Assembly: GCF_003352385.1 (NCBI RefSeq)
Contig: NZ_CP031243.1
Coordinates: 1,156,501 to 1,220,500 of the forward strand
Length of the DNA stretch: 64,000 nucleotides
DNA from: Haemophilus haemolyticus
GTDB taxonomy: Bacteria; Pseudomonadota; Gammaproteobacteria; Enterobacterales; Pasteurellaceae
Direction: 5' to 3'
In this document: one piece after another, positions 17,500 through 27,340 of the stretch
Numbering within the stretch: position 1 is the first letter of the stretch
Layout of the letters: each line of letters starts with the position of its first letter
Notes under the pieces: generated by a model
The model's database searches: none
Told to the model about the DNA's origin: nothing
The model's input: only the letters and a program-made list of their open reading frames with translations
Made by a program: the position numbers and the translations under genes

Positions 17500-18680
17500 T
17501 GAATTTTCCTATTTCTCTTTATATTGCGCTACGTTATTGGCGTGCGAAAAGTGCGGATCGTTTTGGGCGATTAGTGACTAATCTTGCAAGCCTGGGGATT
17601 GTGCTAGGTGTGATGGCATTGATCATCGTGCTTTCGGTGATGAATGGATTAGAAGGTTACCAAAAACAACAGGTGCTATCTTCTATTCCTCATGCGATTG
17701 TGAGTGAAGAAAGGCCTATTTCTACAGAAAAAACATTAAAAAATTTACCGCACTTTGTCCAAAAAGCAGTGCCGATCAATACAACAAATGTGATTTATCA
17801 AACGACAAAAGGCGTGAGTGCAGGACAAATTATTGGTATTCAATCATTTTCTGATGATCCTTTGGTTGAATCTTTTGATCAGACTAAATTTAATGAAATT
17901 TTACCGACTGGTGAATTTAAATTGGTCATTGGTGATCAACTATCTCAAAAATTGGGCGTGAATATTGGGGATAAAATCCGTTTGATGATTACGGAAAATA
18001 GCCAATATACACCATTCGGTCGGGTGCCAATGCAGCGTTTATTTACGGTGAGCGATATTTATTATGATTATGGCGAAGCATCGGGTTATGAAGCCTTTGC
18101 TAATATTACAGATATTGGTCGCTTAATGCGTATTCAACCTCAGCAAGCGCAGGGTTATCGTTTATTTTTGAATGATCCGTTCCAAATTACAGAACTCCCT
18201 CAATATTTCCCAACACAAAAAATCACGGATTGGCGCGTCCAAAAAGGTGAATTTTTCCAAGCGGTGAGAATGGAAAAAAATATGATGGGATTGCTGATTA
18301 GTTTGATCATTGTTGTGGCGATTTCCAATATTGTCACCTCATTAAGTTTAATGGTGGTGGATAAACAAGGGGAAATTGCGATCTTGCAAACTCAGGGCTT
18401 AACAAAATCCCAAGTTCGTTCGGTGTTCATTTATCAAGGATTACTGGTGGGATTTGTTGGCACATTGCTCGGTGCTATTTTGGGTGTTTTAGTCACGTTG
18501 AATTTAACGGACATTGTAAGTGCGGTAAATCCACAGGGTGTTTTTTTACCGACAGAATTATCCTTTGTTCAAATGATTTTTGTCATTGGATTGTCCTTGT
18601 TGCTTTCTTTACTTTCTACACTTTATCCCGCTTATCGAGCTGCGAAAGTAGAACCTGCCGCTGCCTTGAGATACGAATAA
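17499..18680 (+). CDS. lolC: Lipoprotein-releasing ABC transporter permease LolC
   Basis: 393 residues: an N-terminal membrane segment (LASLGIVLGVMALIIVLSVM), a large periplasmic domain, and three C-terminal membrane segments of the FtsX/MacB type ending in LYPAYRAAKVEPAAALRYE. LolCDE extracts lipoproteins from the inner membrane and hands them to LolA. It is coupled to the dehydrogenase upstream. Its partners lolD and lolE lie 4.6 kb downstream, beyond the bio genes. Confidence 0.9.
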   Translation: MNFPISLYIALRYWRAKSADRFGRLVTNLASLGIVLGVMALIIVLSVMNGLEGYQKQQVLSSIPHAIVSEERPISTEKTLKNLPHFVQKAVPINTTNVIYQTTKGVSAGQIIGIQSFSDDPLVESFDQTKFNEILPTGEFKLVIGDQLSQKLGVNIGDKIRLMITENSQYTPFGRVPMQRLFTVSDIYYDYGEASGYEAFANITDIGRLMRIQPQQAQGYRLFLNDPFQITELPQYFPTQKITDWRVQKGEFFQAVRMEKNMMGLLISLIIVVAISNIVTSLSLMVVDKQGEIAILQTQGLTKSQVRSVFIYQGLLVGFVGTLLGAILGVLVTLNLTDIVSAVNPQGVFLPTELSFVQMIFVIGLSLLLSLLSTLYPAYRAAKVEPAAALRYE

Positions 18681-18699
18681 GTTTTTTAATGGTAAATGA

Positions 18700-19992
18700 A
18701 TGATGGATGAACAATCACTTTTAGCTTTTGATACACAACATATTTGGCATCCTTATTCTTCAGTTTCTTCTGATATGCCGCTTTATGCGGTAGAACGTGC
18801 TGATGGCGTGATGATAACCTTAAAAGATGGCCGTCGTTTGATTGATGGCATGTCTTCTTGGTGGGCGGCGTTGCATGGTTATAATCATCCTCGTTTAAAT
18901 GCGGCTGCACAGAATCAGTTGGCAAAAATGAGCCATATTATGTTTGGCGGTTTTACCCATGAACCCGCGGTGGAATTAGCTCAATTATTGGTACAAATTT
19001 TGCCAAATGGATTAGATAAGATCTTTTTTGCTGATAGTGGTTCTGTTGCCGTGGAAGTGGCGATGAAAATGGCTATTCAATATCAGCACGCTAAAGGGGA
19101 AGTACAACGACAAAAATTCGCCACCATCCGTTCGGGTTATCATGGCGATACTTGGAATGCGATGTCTGTGTGTGACCCAACCACAGGTATGCATCATTTA
19201 TTTCATCATAGCCTACCCGTACAATATTTCCTTCCTCAACCCAATATTCCATTTAATGAATCTTGGAATGATTATGCGATTGAACCTTTAGCTGATTTAC
19301 TTGAACGAAAAGGTAATGAAATCGCCGCACTGATTTTAGAACCTGTTGTGCAAGGTGCGGGTGGTATGTATTTTTATTCGCCAACTTATTTAGTGAAAGC
19401 GCAAGCACTTTGTAAACAATATGGCGTTTTGCTAATTTTTGATGAAATTGCTACAGGTTTTGGCCGCACAGGGAAATTATTTGCTGCTGAGCATGCTGGG
19501 ATTTCGCCAGATATTATGTGTATCGGTAAAGCCTTAACCGGTGGTTATTTAACTTTATCTGCGAGCATTACGACCACTGAAATTGCGCAAACTATTTGTC
19601 GCGGTGAGGCTAAATGTTTTATGCATGGACCCACTTTTATGGCAAATCCGTTGGCTTGTGCGATTGCAGCAGAATCTATCCGTTTATTGTTGGAAAGCCC
19701 TTGGCAACAAAATATTCAGCGAATTGAGTCTTCCTTAAAACAACAGCTTTCGCCTTTAGCTGAAAAAGATTACGTCAAAGATGTTCGCGTATTAGGAGCG
19801 ATTGGGGTGGTCGAAATGAAAAGTGCGGTAAATATGAAAACTTTAGTCCCACGTTTTGTGGAACAAGGTGTTTGGATTCGGCCTTTCGGAAAATTGGTTT
19901 ATGTGATGCCACCATTTGTGATTAAAGATGATGAACTTCTGAAATTAACGGAAGGCACGATTCTGGCTTTAACGCAGGAATACGAACATTAG
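18700..19992 (+). CDS. bioA: Adenosylmethionine-8-amino-7-oxononanoate aminotransferase
   Basis: 430 residues, class III PLP aminotransferase of biotin synthesis. It transfers the amino group of SAM to KAPA, giving DAPA. PLP lysine in [10 protein letters not shown], aspartate motif [12 protein letters not shown], substrate motif [10 protein letters not shown]. Two adjacent ATG codons (18700, 18703) are possible starts. Nineteen bases after lolC, with no terminator between, so bio transcription may continue from the lolC promoter. No BirA operator was seen upstream. Confidence 0.96.
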   Translation: MMDEQSLLAFDTQHIWHPYSSVSSDMPLYAVERADGVMITLKDGRRLIDGMSSWWAALHGYNHPRLNAAAQNQLAKMSHIMFGGFTHEPAVELAQLLVQILPNGLDKIFFADSGSVAVEVAMKMAIQYQHAKGEVQRQKFATIRSGYHGDTWNAMSVCDPTTGMHHLFHHSLPVQYFLPQPNIPFNESWNDYAIEPLADLLERKGNEIAALILEPVVQGAGGMYFYSPTYLVKAQALCKQYGVLLIFDEIATGFGRTGKLFAAEHAGISPDIMCIGKALTGGYLTLSASITTTEIAQTICRGEAKCFMHGPTFMANPLACAIAAESIRLLLESPWQQNIQRIESSLKQQLSPLAEKDYVKDVRVLGAIGVVEMKSAVNMKTLVPRFVEQGVWIRPFGKLVYVMPPFVIKDDELLKLTEGTILALTQEYEH

Positions 19993-20000
19993 GATGAAAA

Positions 20001-21143
20001 ATGGATGCTTTCAAACAGCAACTGGAACAGCTTAGCGCACAAAATCAATATCGTTCAATTCCAGATTTAGTTCATCAAGGACGATATATTACGCGAGAAA
20101 ATCGCAAAATGTTGAATATGTCATCTAATGATTATTTAGGCTTGGCATCAAATGAAAACTTGCGCCAGTCTTTTTTACAGCAATATGGCGATAATTTCCC
20201 TTCTTTTACCAGTTCTTCGTCTCGTTTATTAACGGGCAATTTTCCTATTTATACCGATCTCGAGCAGCTCATCGCTCAACGTTTCCAACGAGAAAGCGCT
20301 TTATTATTTAACAGTGGCTATCACGCCAATCTTGGTATTTTACCGGCGTTGACGACAACAAAAAGTTTAATTTTGGCAGATAAATTAGTGCATGCGAGCA
20401 TGATTGATGGCATTCGTTTAAGCCAATGTGAGTTCTTTCGTTATCGTCATAATGATTATGAACATCTAAAAAATCTGCTCGAAAAAAATGCTGGAAAATT
20501 TGACCGCACTTTTATTGTGACAGAGTCCGTTTTTAGTATGGATGGCGATGTAGCTGATTTGAAGTATCTTGTTCAATTAAAAAAACAGTTTCCCAATACT
20601 TATCTTTATGTGGATGAAGCCCATGCAATAGGCGTTTACGGTAAAAACGGATTAGGTATTGCTGAACGAGCTAATGTGATAGCTGATATAGATTTATTGG
20701 TTGGCACTTTTGGCAAAGCCTTAGCTTCAATGGGGGCTTATGTCATCTGTGATAAAATATTAAAAGAGTGCTTGATTAATCAAATGCGTCCATTGATTTT
20801 TTCAACCGCGCTTCCACCGTTTAATGTGGCTTGGACTCATTTTATTTTTGAACGATTACCACAATTTTCAAAAGAAAGAACGCATCTTGAGCGGTTAAGT
20901 GCATTTTTACGCCAAGAAGTGGAGCATAGAACGCAAATAATGCCAAGCCAAACTTGCATTGTTCCCTATATTTTAGGTGAGAACGAAGCAACCCTTGCCA
21001 AGGCGAAAGATTTGCAAGAGCAAGGTTATTATTGCTTACCGATTAGACCACCGACAGTACCCAAAGGTACATCCAGAATACGATTGTCTTTGACGGCAGA
21101 TATGACAATGGATGAAGTAAAACAGTTTGTGGCATGCTTATAA
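20001..21143 (+). CDS. bioF: 8-amino-7-oxononanoate synthase
   Basis: 380 residues, PLP enzyme of the alpha-oxoamine synthase family joining pimeloyl-ACP (or -CoA) with alanine. Motifs: NYL-type start [22 protein letters not shown] and the PLP lysine in [13 protein letters not shown]. It follows bioA by 8 bp and precedes bioG by 9 bp. An uptake-sequence core occurs within the coding region near 20503. Confidence 0.95.
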   Translation: MDAFKQQLEQLSAQNQYRSIPDLVHQGRYITRENRKMLNMSSNDYLGLASNENLRQSFLQQYGDNFPSFTSSSSRLLTGNFPIYTDLEQLIAQRFQRESALLFNSGYHANLGILPALTTTKSLILADKLVHASMIDGIRLSQCEFFRYRHNDYEHLKNLLEKNAGKFDRTFIVTESVFSMDGDVADLKYLVQLKKQFPNTYLYVDEAHAIGVYGKNGLGIAERANVIADIDLLVGTFGKALASMGAYVICDKILKECLINQMRPLIFSTALPPFNVAWTHFIFERLPQFSKERTHLERLSAFLRQEVEHRTQIMPSQTCIVPYILGENEATLAKAKDLQEQGYYCLPIRPPTVPKGTSRIRLSLTADMTMDEVKQFVACL

Positions 21144-21152
21144 GGAAATAAT

Positions 21153-21800
21153 GTGAAAACGAAATTTTATGATCATCAAGGTGAGCATTTAATAGTTTAT
21201 TTTGCTGGCTGGGGGACACCTCTTGATGCTGTAGCTCATTTGATTTTGCCAACAGATCATGATTTATTAATTTGCTATGATTATCAAGATTTGAAGTTAG
21301 ATTTTGATTTTTCTGCCTATCAGCAAATTCGTGTAGTGGCATGGTCAATGGGTGTTTGGGTGGCAGAGCGAGTATTACAAGGAATCACCTTACAATCTGC
21401 CACAGCAGTGAATGGCACAGGTTTACCTTGTGATGATAGCTTTGGTATTCCCTATGCTATTTTTAAAGGTACGTTAGATAATCTCACAGAAAATACTCGT
21501 TCAAAGTTTGAACGTAGAATTTGTGGTGACAAAGTATCTTTTGAACATTATCAACAATTTTCTGCACGACCATTTAACGAAATTCATCAAGAACTCACCG
21601 CTCTTTTTGCGATGATTCAGCAGGATAAACGCACCGATCTTATTCACTGGACAAATGCATGGGTTAGTTCTCACGATAAAATTTTTACGCCAGCTAATCA
21701 GCACCAATATTGGGCATCGCGTTGTGCGGTTCAGGAAATAGAGGGTGAACATTATGTGTTTTCAAGATTTACCCACTGGTCGGCATTATGGAATCATTAA
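21153..21800 (+). CDS. bioG: Pimeloyl-ACP methyl ester esterase BioG
   Basis: 215 residues, alpha/beta-hydrolase-like. The nucleophile elbow is WSMGVWVAE (Ser near residue 65), and a C-terminal His lies in EGEHYVFSRF. BioG removes the methyl group from pimeloyl-ACP methyl ester, replacing E. coli BioH in Haemophilus-type pathways. Its end overlaps bioC by 13 bp. It starts with GTG-adjacent ATG? The coded start at 21153 reads GTG, following the Shine-Dalgarno AAGGAA. Confidence 0.9.
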   Translation: MKTKFYDHQGEHLIVYFAGWGTPLDAVAHLILPTDHDLLICYDYQDLKLDFDFSAYQQIRVVAWSMGVWVAERVLQGITLQSATAVNGTGLPCDDSFGIPYAIFKGTLDNLTENTRSKFERRICGDKVSFEHYQQFSARPFNEIHQELTALFAMIQQDKRTDLIHWTNAWVSSHDKIFTPANQHQYWASRCAVQEIEGEHYVFSRFTHWSALWNH

Positions 21801-22567
21801 CTTCCGTAGATAAATCGCGTATTCAACACGCCTTCCAAAAAGCCTTAAATAGCTATGATGAACATGCGTTAATTCAACAAAAAATGAATATTAAGTTAAT
21901 GATGCATTTGCAAGACTATTTACCAAAGGGGTCATTAGATAGCGTTTTGGAACTAGGTTGCGGTTCTGGTATGTTGAGTACGTTGTTGCAGAAACAGATT
22001 TCAGCCAATTATTGGTTATTTAATGATTTGTGCGATGTGCGCGTTCTACTCGCTGAAAAACTGATTCAACCCTTTGATTTTTATTGTGGCGATGCGGAAA
22101 ACTTTTCTTTTCAACGACGATTTGATTTGATTGCTAGTGCATCAGCGGTGCAGTGGTTTCATCATCCTGACAATTTTATTTCCTATTGTAAAACAGGATT
22201 GAAACCTAACGGTTTATTGGCGATTGCTAGCTTTGGTGAAGATAATTTAAAAGAGATTCGCCAAATGACGAATGTGGGGTTAAGTTATCCTAATTTATCT
22301 CAATGGCAAAATTGGTTAGCCAATGGTTTTGAGCTTTTATGGTGTGACGATTTTACTATAATACTAGAGTTTGATACGCCATTGGATGTACTCAAACATC
22401 TGAAATATACCGGTGTAACAGCGACTAACCAGAAAAATTGGACAAGAAAAAATCTCAACAAATTTATTGATGATTACTTGAAGGCTTTTAGTTTGCCATC
22501 GGGTAAAGTGCGGTTAACTTATCATCCATTGTTTTTTATCGCACGTTATTCTCGTGCTGGAAATTAG
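21788..22567 (+). CDS. bioC: Malonyl-ACP O-methyltransferase BioC
   Basis: 259 residues. SAM-binding motif VLELGCGSGMLSTLL; the rest has a class I methyltransferase fold. It methylates the free carboxyl of malonyl-ACP so that fatty acid synthesis can build the pimeloyl chain. It overlaps bioG by 13 bp, the usual bioG-bioC arrangement, which fits their paired roles of adding and removing the methyl group. Confidence 0.94.
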   Translation: MESLTSVDKSRIQHAFQKALNSYDEHALIQQKMNIKLMMHLQDYLPKGSLDSVLELGCGSGMLSTLLQKQISANYWLFNDLCDVRVLLAEKLIQPFDFYCGDAENFSFQRRFDLIASASAVQWFHHPDNFISYCKTGLKPNGLLAIASFGEDNLKEIRQMTNVGLSYPNLSQWQNWLANGFELLWCDDFTIILEFDTPLDVLKHLKYTGVTATNQKNWTRKNLNKFIDDYLKAFSLPSGKVRLTYHPLFFIARYSRAGN

Positions 22568-22579
22568 TAAGGCGTATTT

Positions 22580-23221
22580 ATGGGCAAGGTTATTTTTGTA
22601 TCGGGCATTGATACCGATGTAGGTAAAACGGTTGCAACAGGCATTTATGCTAAAAAGTTGATGGAACAAGGCTTTTCCGTTATTACACAAAAAATGATTC
22701 AAACAGGCTGTAAAAATATTGCTGATGATTTGCTTGTACATCGAAAGATTCAAGGCATTGATTTGACTGAAGAAGATTTACAAGGCTACACCTGCCCTTA
22801 TCTTTTTGAATATCCTTGTTCTCCTCATTTAGCGGCAAAGCTCGAAGGGCGAGAAATTAATGAAAAAATTATTGAAAAATCTACCGCGCTTTTGGCAGAA
22901 AAATATGATTATGTGTTGCTGGAGGGGGCCGGTGGATTAATGGTGCCTTATTGCGAAGAGGCGACGACGTTAGATTATATCCAGTCAAATAATTACCCTT
23001 TGATTTTAGTGACATCGGGAAAATTAGGTAGTATTAACCACACATTATTAAGTTTAGAGGCCTGTCGTTCTCATGGTGTGTCAGTACTAAGCGTAATGTA
23101 TAACGGTTATCCAGAATATGATCCTATCATTAGTCAAGAGACACAAGGCTATTTAAAACGTTATCTTAAAAAATATTTTCCTGAAACGGGATTTGAATAC
23201 TTTGGGCGTATTGAAATTTAA
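22580..23221 (+). CDS. bioD: Dethiobiotin synthetase
   Basis: 213 residues. P-loop [13 protein letters not shown] at the N-terminus, and [10 protein letters not shown] in the substrate region. It uses ATP and CO2 to close the ureido ring of DAPA. It ends the bioAFGCD group; bioB, the last pathway enzyme, is not in the window. Twelve bases separate it from bioC. Confidence 0.95.
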   Translation: MGKVIFVSGIDTDVGKTVATGIYAKKLMEQGFSVITQKMIQTGCKNIADDLLVHRKIQGIDLTEEDLQGYTCPYLFEYPCSPHLAAKLEGREINEKIIEKSTALLAEKYDYVLLEGAGGLMVPYCEEATTLDYIQSNNYPLILVTSGKLGSINHTLLSLEACRSHGVSVLSVMYNGYPEYDPIISQETQGYLKRYLKKYFPETGFEYFGRIEI

Positions 23222-23302
23222 GCTGAAAGAAAAGTGTGATAGACTCGCGCAAGTTTTTAATGAGATGATTTGCTGCTAAAGTGCGGTTAAAACGAGTAAA
23301 AA

Positions 23303-23986
23303 ATGAATAACTATTTATTAAAATGCGAAAACATCAATAAATTTTATCAAGAAGGTGAAAATCAAACGCAAGTGTTAAAAGGCGTTTCTTTTTCTATGGA
23401 ACCCGCAGAATTGGTTGCGATTGTGGGAAGCTCGGGATCAGGGAAAAGTACTTTATTGCATACTTTAGGGGGACTTGATCAGCCAAGTAGTGGTGAAGTG
23501 TTTATTAATGGACAATCTTTGCAAAAAGCATCGGCTAATGAATTAGCTGCTTTGCGTAATTGTTATTTAGGATTTGTGTATCAATTCCATCATTTAATGG
23601 CAGATTTTACCGCACTTGAAAATGTGATGATGCCGATGTTGATTGGTCATCAAAATAAAACAGAAGCGAAAGATCGTGCCGAAAAAATGTTAAGTGCGGT
23701 GGGATTAAGCCATAGAATTACCCATCGTCCTTCTGCGCTTTCTGGTGGGGAGCGTCAGCGTGTGGCTATCGCGCGTGCTTTAGTGAATAATCCATCGTTA
23801 GTTTTAGCGGATGAGCCCACTGGAAATCTCGATCACAAGACCACAGAAAGCATTTTTGAACTCATTCAACAACTTAATCAAGAGCAAAATATCGCTTTTT
23901 TATTAGTCACTCACGATATGGGGCTTGCTGAAAAATTATCACGCCGTTTAGTTATGCAAGATGGTATTTTGAAGGAAGGTATGTGA
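23303..23986 (+). CDS. lolD: Lipoprotein-releasing ABC transporter ATPase LolD
   Basis: 227 residues, with Walker [10 protein letters not shown], the family segment [21 protein letters not shown], signature [15 protein letters not shown] and Walker [13 protein letters not shown]. It drives LolC/LolE. The 81-bp gap after bioD contains an uptake sequence (AAAGTGCGGT) and room for a separate promoter. Its stop overlaps the lolE start. Confidence 0.95.
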   Translation: MNNYLLKCENINKFYQEGENQTQVLKGVSFSMEPAELVAIVGSSGSGKSTLLHTLGGLDQPSSGEVFINGQSLQKASANELAALRNCYLGFVYQFHHLMADFTALENVMMPMLIGHQNKTEAKDRAEKMLSAVGLSHRITHRPSALSGGERQRVAIARALVNNPSLVLADEPTGNLDHKTTESIFELIQQLNQEQNIAFLLVTHDMGLAEKLSRRLVMQDGILKEGM

Positions 23987-25236
23987 TGAATACGCCGTTT
24001 TTTATTAGTTGGCGTTATCAACGTGGCAAGCAGAAAAATCCTTTAGTTGCGTTAATTGCAAAATTTTCAGCTATCGGTATCGCGCTGGGTGTTGCAGTTT
24101 TAATTGTTGGCTTAAGTGCGATGAATGGTTTTGAGCGCGAGCTTAACCAACGAATTCTTGCAGTGGTTCCTCATGCAGAGATTTTATCTGCACCGAATGC
24201 AACGGATCCAACCATTCACCATTGGCAAAATTTGGAAAAACGCTTACAACAAAATGCCCAAATTAAAGGTATTTCCCCTTTTGTTAGTTTTACTGCATTG
24301 GTAGAAAATGGCTCAAAACTGAAAGTGGTTCAGGTGAAAGGCATTGAAAAACAAGCAGAAGATCGTGTGAGTTCTCTTGGTAATTTCGTACAAGAGCAAG
24401 GCTGGGATAAATTTGGGAAAGAAGGTGGATTAGTCTTGGGATCGGGTATTGCTAGAGAACTTGATGTAAAAGCGGGTGATTGGGTTACTTTACTTATTTC
24501 TCAGCAAAATGGCGATGAACAACTTGCTCAACCAACTCGTGAACGCGTGCAAGTCACTGCAATTTTACGTTTAGATGGGCAACTGGATTATAGTTATGCC
24601 TTATTACCGCTTGCTCAAGCACAAGAATTTTTGACTTATAAATCAGCTCAAATAACAGGTGTTGAATTGAAATTAGATGATCCTTTTTCTGTGAAAAATC
24701 TGGATTTATCTATGCTTAATGATTATCCGCAGATGCTTTATATTCAAAACTGGATTAGTAAATTTGGTTATATGTATCGCGATATTCAACTTATTCGAAC
24801 AGTGATGTACATCGCCATGGTGCTCGTGATTGGGGTGGCATGTTTTAATATTGTTTCTACGCTGATTATGGCGGTAAAAGATAAGCAGGGTGATATTGCC
24901 ATTATGCGCACGCTTGGGGCGAATAATGCGTTCATTAAACGTATTTTTATTTGGTATGGCTTACAGGCAGGAATGAAAGGTTGCTTAATTGGTATTGTGT
25001 TAGGCATTATACTTGCACTAAATCTTACAACATTTATTCAAGGCATTGAGTGGGTTATCGGTAAGAAATTATTATCGGGCGATGTGTATTTTGTCGATTT
25101 TTTGCCAAGTGAGTTACATTGGTTGGATGTTTTGATGGTTTTAGTCGCAGCGCTTGCATTGAGTTTAATTGCTAGTCTTTATCCAGCAAGTAGGGCTGCT
25201 AAATTACAACCAGCCCAAGTATTAAGTAGCCATTAA
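23986..25236 (+). CDS. lolE: Lipoprotein-releasing ABC transporter permease LolE
   Basis: 416 residues, paralogue of LolC: N-terminal membrane segment (FSAIGIALGVAVLIVGLSAM), periplasmic domain, and three C-terminal membrane segments ending in SLYPASRAAKLQPAQVLSSH. The ATG at 23986 overlaps the lolD stop (TGATG). LolC and LolE form the heterodimeric membrane part of LolCDE. A terminator follows. Confidence 0.92.
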   Translation: MNTPFFISWRYQRGKQKNPLVALIAKFSAIGIALGVAVLIVGLSAMNGFERELNQRILAVVPHAEILSAPNATDPTIHHWQNLEKRLQQNAQIKGISPFVSFTALVENGSKLKVVQVKGIEKQAEDRVSSLGNFVQEQGWDKFGKEGGLVLGSGIARELDVKAGDWVTLLISQQNGDEQLAQPTRERVQVTAILRLDGQLDYSYALLPLAQAQEFLTYKSAQITGVELKLDDPFSVKNLDLSMLNDYPQMLYIQNWISKFGYMYRDIQLIRTVMYIAMVLVIGVACFNIVSTLIMAVKDKQGDIAIMRTLGANNAFIKRIFIWYGLQAGMKGCLIGIVLGIILALNLTTFIQGIEWVIGKKLLSGDVYFVDFLPSELHWLDVLMVLVAALALSLIASLYPASRAAKLQPAQVLSSH

Positions 25237-25244
25237 TTTTGTGA

Positions 25245-25273
25245 ATACCGCATGAAAGTGCGGTATTTTTTTG
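25245..25273 (+). terminator. Terminator after lolE with uptake-sequence core
   Basis: An 8-bp stem ATACCGCA / TGCGGTAT with loop TGAAAG, followed by TTTTTTTG. The right arm contains AAAGTGCGGT. Confidence 0.9.
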
Positions 25274-25371
25274 TCTTTTATTCACTCAATATTTCACTTT
25301 ATTCGGCTTGCAAGCATGCGTTAAAGATAGTTTAATAACGAACTTGTAGGTTTTATTCTTAAAAAACACAA

Positions 25372-25390
25372 CGAACTAGTTTACTAGTAC
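25372..25390 (+). promoter_or_regulatory. TrpR-type operator upstream of aroG
   Basis: CGAACTAGTTTACTAGTAC matches the trp operator CGTACTAGTTAACTAGTACG at nearly all positions, with the two CTAG cores four bases apart as in the consensus. It lies 64 bp before aroG, in the promoter region, so tryptophan-bound TrpR would block the gene. This is a sequence match only. Confidence 0.78.
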
Positions 25391-25453
25391 AAGAAATAGG
25401 TGTAGATTACCTACATAATTAAAACACAACATTTGAAGGTTTGAGAGTGATAT

Positions 25454-26542
25454 ATGGCTAAAGAGAAAATTGAAATTGTCGTGGCAAACGACGATACGCG
25501 AATTGAAAAAGTCGATCAGGTGTTACCACCCATTGCCTTATTAGAAAAATACCCTGCTAGTGAACATGCTGCGGCATTAGTGAAGCAAACTCGTCATGAG
25601 GCACATAATATTATTCATGGTAAAGATGATCGTTTATTAGTGATTATTGGTCCTTGCTCTATTCATGATCCTAAGGCTGCGATTGAGTATGCAAACCGTT
25701 TAAAACCATTACGTGAAAAATATAAAGATAGCCTTGAAATTATTATGCGCGTGTATTTTGAGAAACCACGTACAACTGTGGGCTGGAAAGGTTTAATTAA
25801 CGATCCGTATTTAAATGATACTTATCGTTTAAATGATGGTTTACGCATTGCACGAAAATTACTTTCTGATATTAATGATTTAGGTGTGCCATCTGCCGGT
25901 GAATTTTTAGATATGATCACGCCACAATATGTTGCAGATTTTATGAGCTGGGGCGCAATTGGGGCGCGTACAACCGAATCACAAGTTCATCGTGAGTTAG
26001 CCTCTGGTTTATCTTGTGCTGTTGGTTTTAAAAATGCAACCAATGGTGGCGTGAAAGTTGCTTTAGATGCAATTGGCGCAGCAGAAGCACCTCATTATTT
26101 TTTATCTGTCACTAAATTTGGTCACTCTGCGATTGTTTCTACAAAAGGGAATGAAGATTGTCATATTATTCTACGTGGCGGAGATAAAGGACCAAACTTC
26201 AATGCTGAAGATGTGGCAAAAGTTTGTGCAGATATTGAGAAATCTGGCCGAATCCCTCATGTCATGATTGATTTTAGCCATGCAAATAGCTGTAAACAAT
26301 ACAAGAAACAAATGGATGTTTGCCAAGATGTGTGTCATCAAATCGCATCAGGTTCTAAACAAATTTTTGGCGTAATGGTAGAAAGCCATTTAGTAGAAGG
26401 TCGTCAAGATTTAGTTGATGGTAAAGCGCAGACTTATGGACAAAGTATTACGGATGCATGTATTGGATGGGAAGATTCTGAAAGATTATTGCAACAACTT
26501 TCTGATGCAGTGATTGCTAGACGTAAAGCGACGAGTCATTAA
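25454..26542 (+). CDS. aroG: 3-deoxy-7-phosphoheptulonate (DAHP) synthase, class I
   Basis: 362 residues. It joins phosphoenolpyruvate and erythrose 4-phosphate, the entry step to aromatic amino acids. Motifs: IIGPCSIHDP, RVYFEKPRTTVGWKG, GARTTESQVHR and DFSHANSCKQ. The gene is near the phenylalanine-sensitive AroG type, but the operator upstream suggests control by TrpR. Feedback specificity cannot be read safely from sequence. Shine-Dalgarno GAGAG and a preceding TGA-rich leader. Confidence 0.93.
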   Translation: MAKEKIEIVVANDDTRIEKVDQVLPPIALLEKYPASEHAAALVKQTRHEAHNIIHGKDDRLLVIIGPCSIHDPKAAIEYANRLKPLREKYKDSLEIIMRVYFEKPRTTVGWKGLINDPYLNDTYRLNDGLRIARKLLSDINDLGVPSAGEFLDMITPQYVADFMSWGAIGARTTESQVHRELASGLSCAVGFKNATNGGVKVALDAIGAAEAPHYFLSVTKFGHSAIVSTKGNEDCHIILRGGDKGPNFNAEDVAKVCADIEKSGRIPHVMIDFSHANSCKQYKKQMDVCQDVCHQIASGSKQIFGVMVESHLVEGRQDLVDGKAQTYGQSITDACIGWEDSERLLQQLSDAVIARRKATSH

Positions 26543-26569
26543 TTTAAATATAATCTAGATACTAGATAG

Positions 26570-26602
26570 AAGTGCGGTTGATTTTCACCGCACTTTTTTT
26601 AT
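26570..26602 (+). terminator. Uptake-sequence pair terminator after aroG
   Basis: AAGTGCGGT / ACCGCACTT stem with loop TGATTTTC, then a run of T. It lies between aroG and the convergent UmuD-like gene and could serve both strands. Confidence 0.9.
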
Positions 26603-26612
26603 TTGCTTTTAA

Positions 26613-27053
26613 CTATGCTGCCCATTTCATTTTATCGCGACGTTTCATTTGATGAATCGTATTGGTTACGGTGCCGACAATAGGTAAATTCGACCAATCT
26701 TTGGTATTTATATTTGGTGTGGTGGAATCCAATGCCATGAAAAGGTAATTGCTGTTATGCGCCATAAATTCATAGACATGAAATTCGTTATTTTCTTCTA
26801 GCACAACAAGATCACCTGAATAAAGATTGTCATTTTTTTCGACGACTAGCATATCTCCAGTTTCAATTCCCCAAGCTAACATATTTGGATTGGTTACATG
26901 AATAAAACAGGTTTGCTTTGGACGTTTGATACAATAAAGATTTAAGTCTAGTTTTTTATTGAATTTAAGGCTGTCATCCATATCACTGAAAAAAGGGAGT
27001 GGATTATAAGAAAAATCCATTTCATATTGCGCAGTCAAAGTTTGGTTGTTCAT
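26613..27053 (-). CDS. UmuD/LexA-like S24-fold protein lacking the catalytic dyad
   Basis: 146 residues. The segment FIHVTNPNMLAWGIETGDML then VVEKNDNLYSGDLVVL aligns with the LexA/UmuD core (V.GDSM...GI.DGDL.IV). The catalytic Ser position (GDSM) reads NPNM, and the Lys position in the TVKRL-like strand reads HVYEF, so self-cleavage is not expected. UmuD helps an error-prone polymerase; no umuC lies beside it. A possible LexA box lies 69-88 bp upstream. It may be a non-cleavable UmuD-like subunit or an anti-SOS factor; unproven. Confidence 0.72.
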   Translation of the reverse strand: MNNQTLTAQYEMDFSYNPLPFFSDMDDSLKFNKKLDLNLYCIKRPKQTCFIHVTNPNMLAWGIETGDMLVVEKNDNLYSGDLVVLEENNEFHVYEFMAHNSNYLFMALDSTTPNINTKDWSNLPIVGTVTNTIHQMKRRDKMKWAA

Positions 27054-27121
27054 TCTCTTATCTCCTGTTAAATAATATGGATAAATAACCTTTTACCTTG
27101 TTTTTTTGTACAGTTAAATTT

Positions 27122-27141
27122 TACTGGTGTTTCATACAGGA
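27122..27141 (-). promoter_or_regulatory. Possible LexA box upstream of the UmuD-like gene
   Basis: TACTG GTGTTTCATA CAGGA keeps the TACTG-N10-CAG spacing of the gammaproteobacterial LexA box TACTG(TA)5CAGTA, with two mismatches at the end. A second weaker CTGT-N8-ACAA lies nearer the gene, at about 27101-27116. Binding is not demonstrated. Confidence 0.5.
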
Positions 27142-27340
27142 TGTCAATAGGTTAAATAAAAAATTTTTTTATAAGTATGTTTTTAGAAAATATCTAACAA
27201 ATTTAGAAAAAAGTTCACTTATTGGATAAAAAATAACAAAAAATATTTTCTTTCGATAAGAATTTACGCTATCTTTAATTCCCTTGTAGGTGGATTGGTA
27301 ACAATCTGAAGTTAAATTTATTAAAAAGAAAGATAAAAGT
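27142..27340 (+). other. Gap before sstT
   Basis: This AT-rich intergenic region holds no coding sequence that I can support. The opposite-strand reading frame over the sstT start is a shadow. The sstT promoter must lie here; no operator was recognised. Confidence 0.5.
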
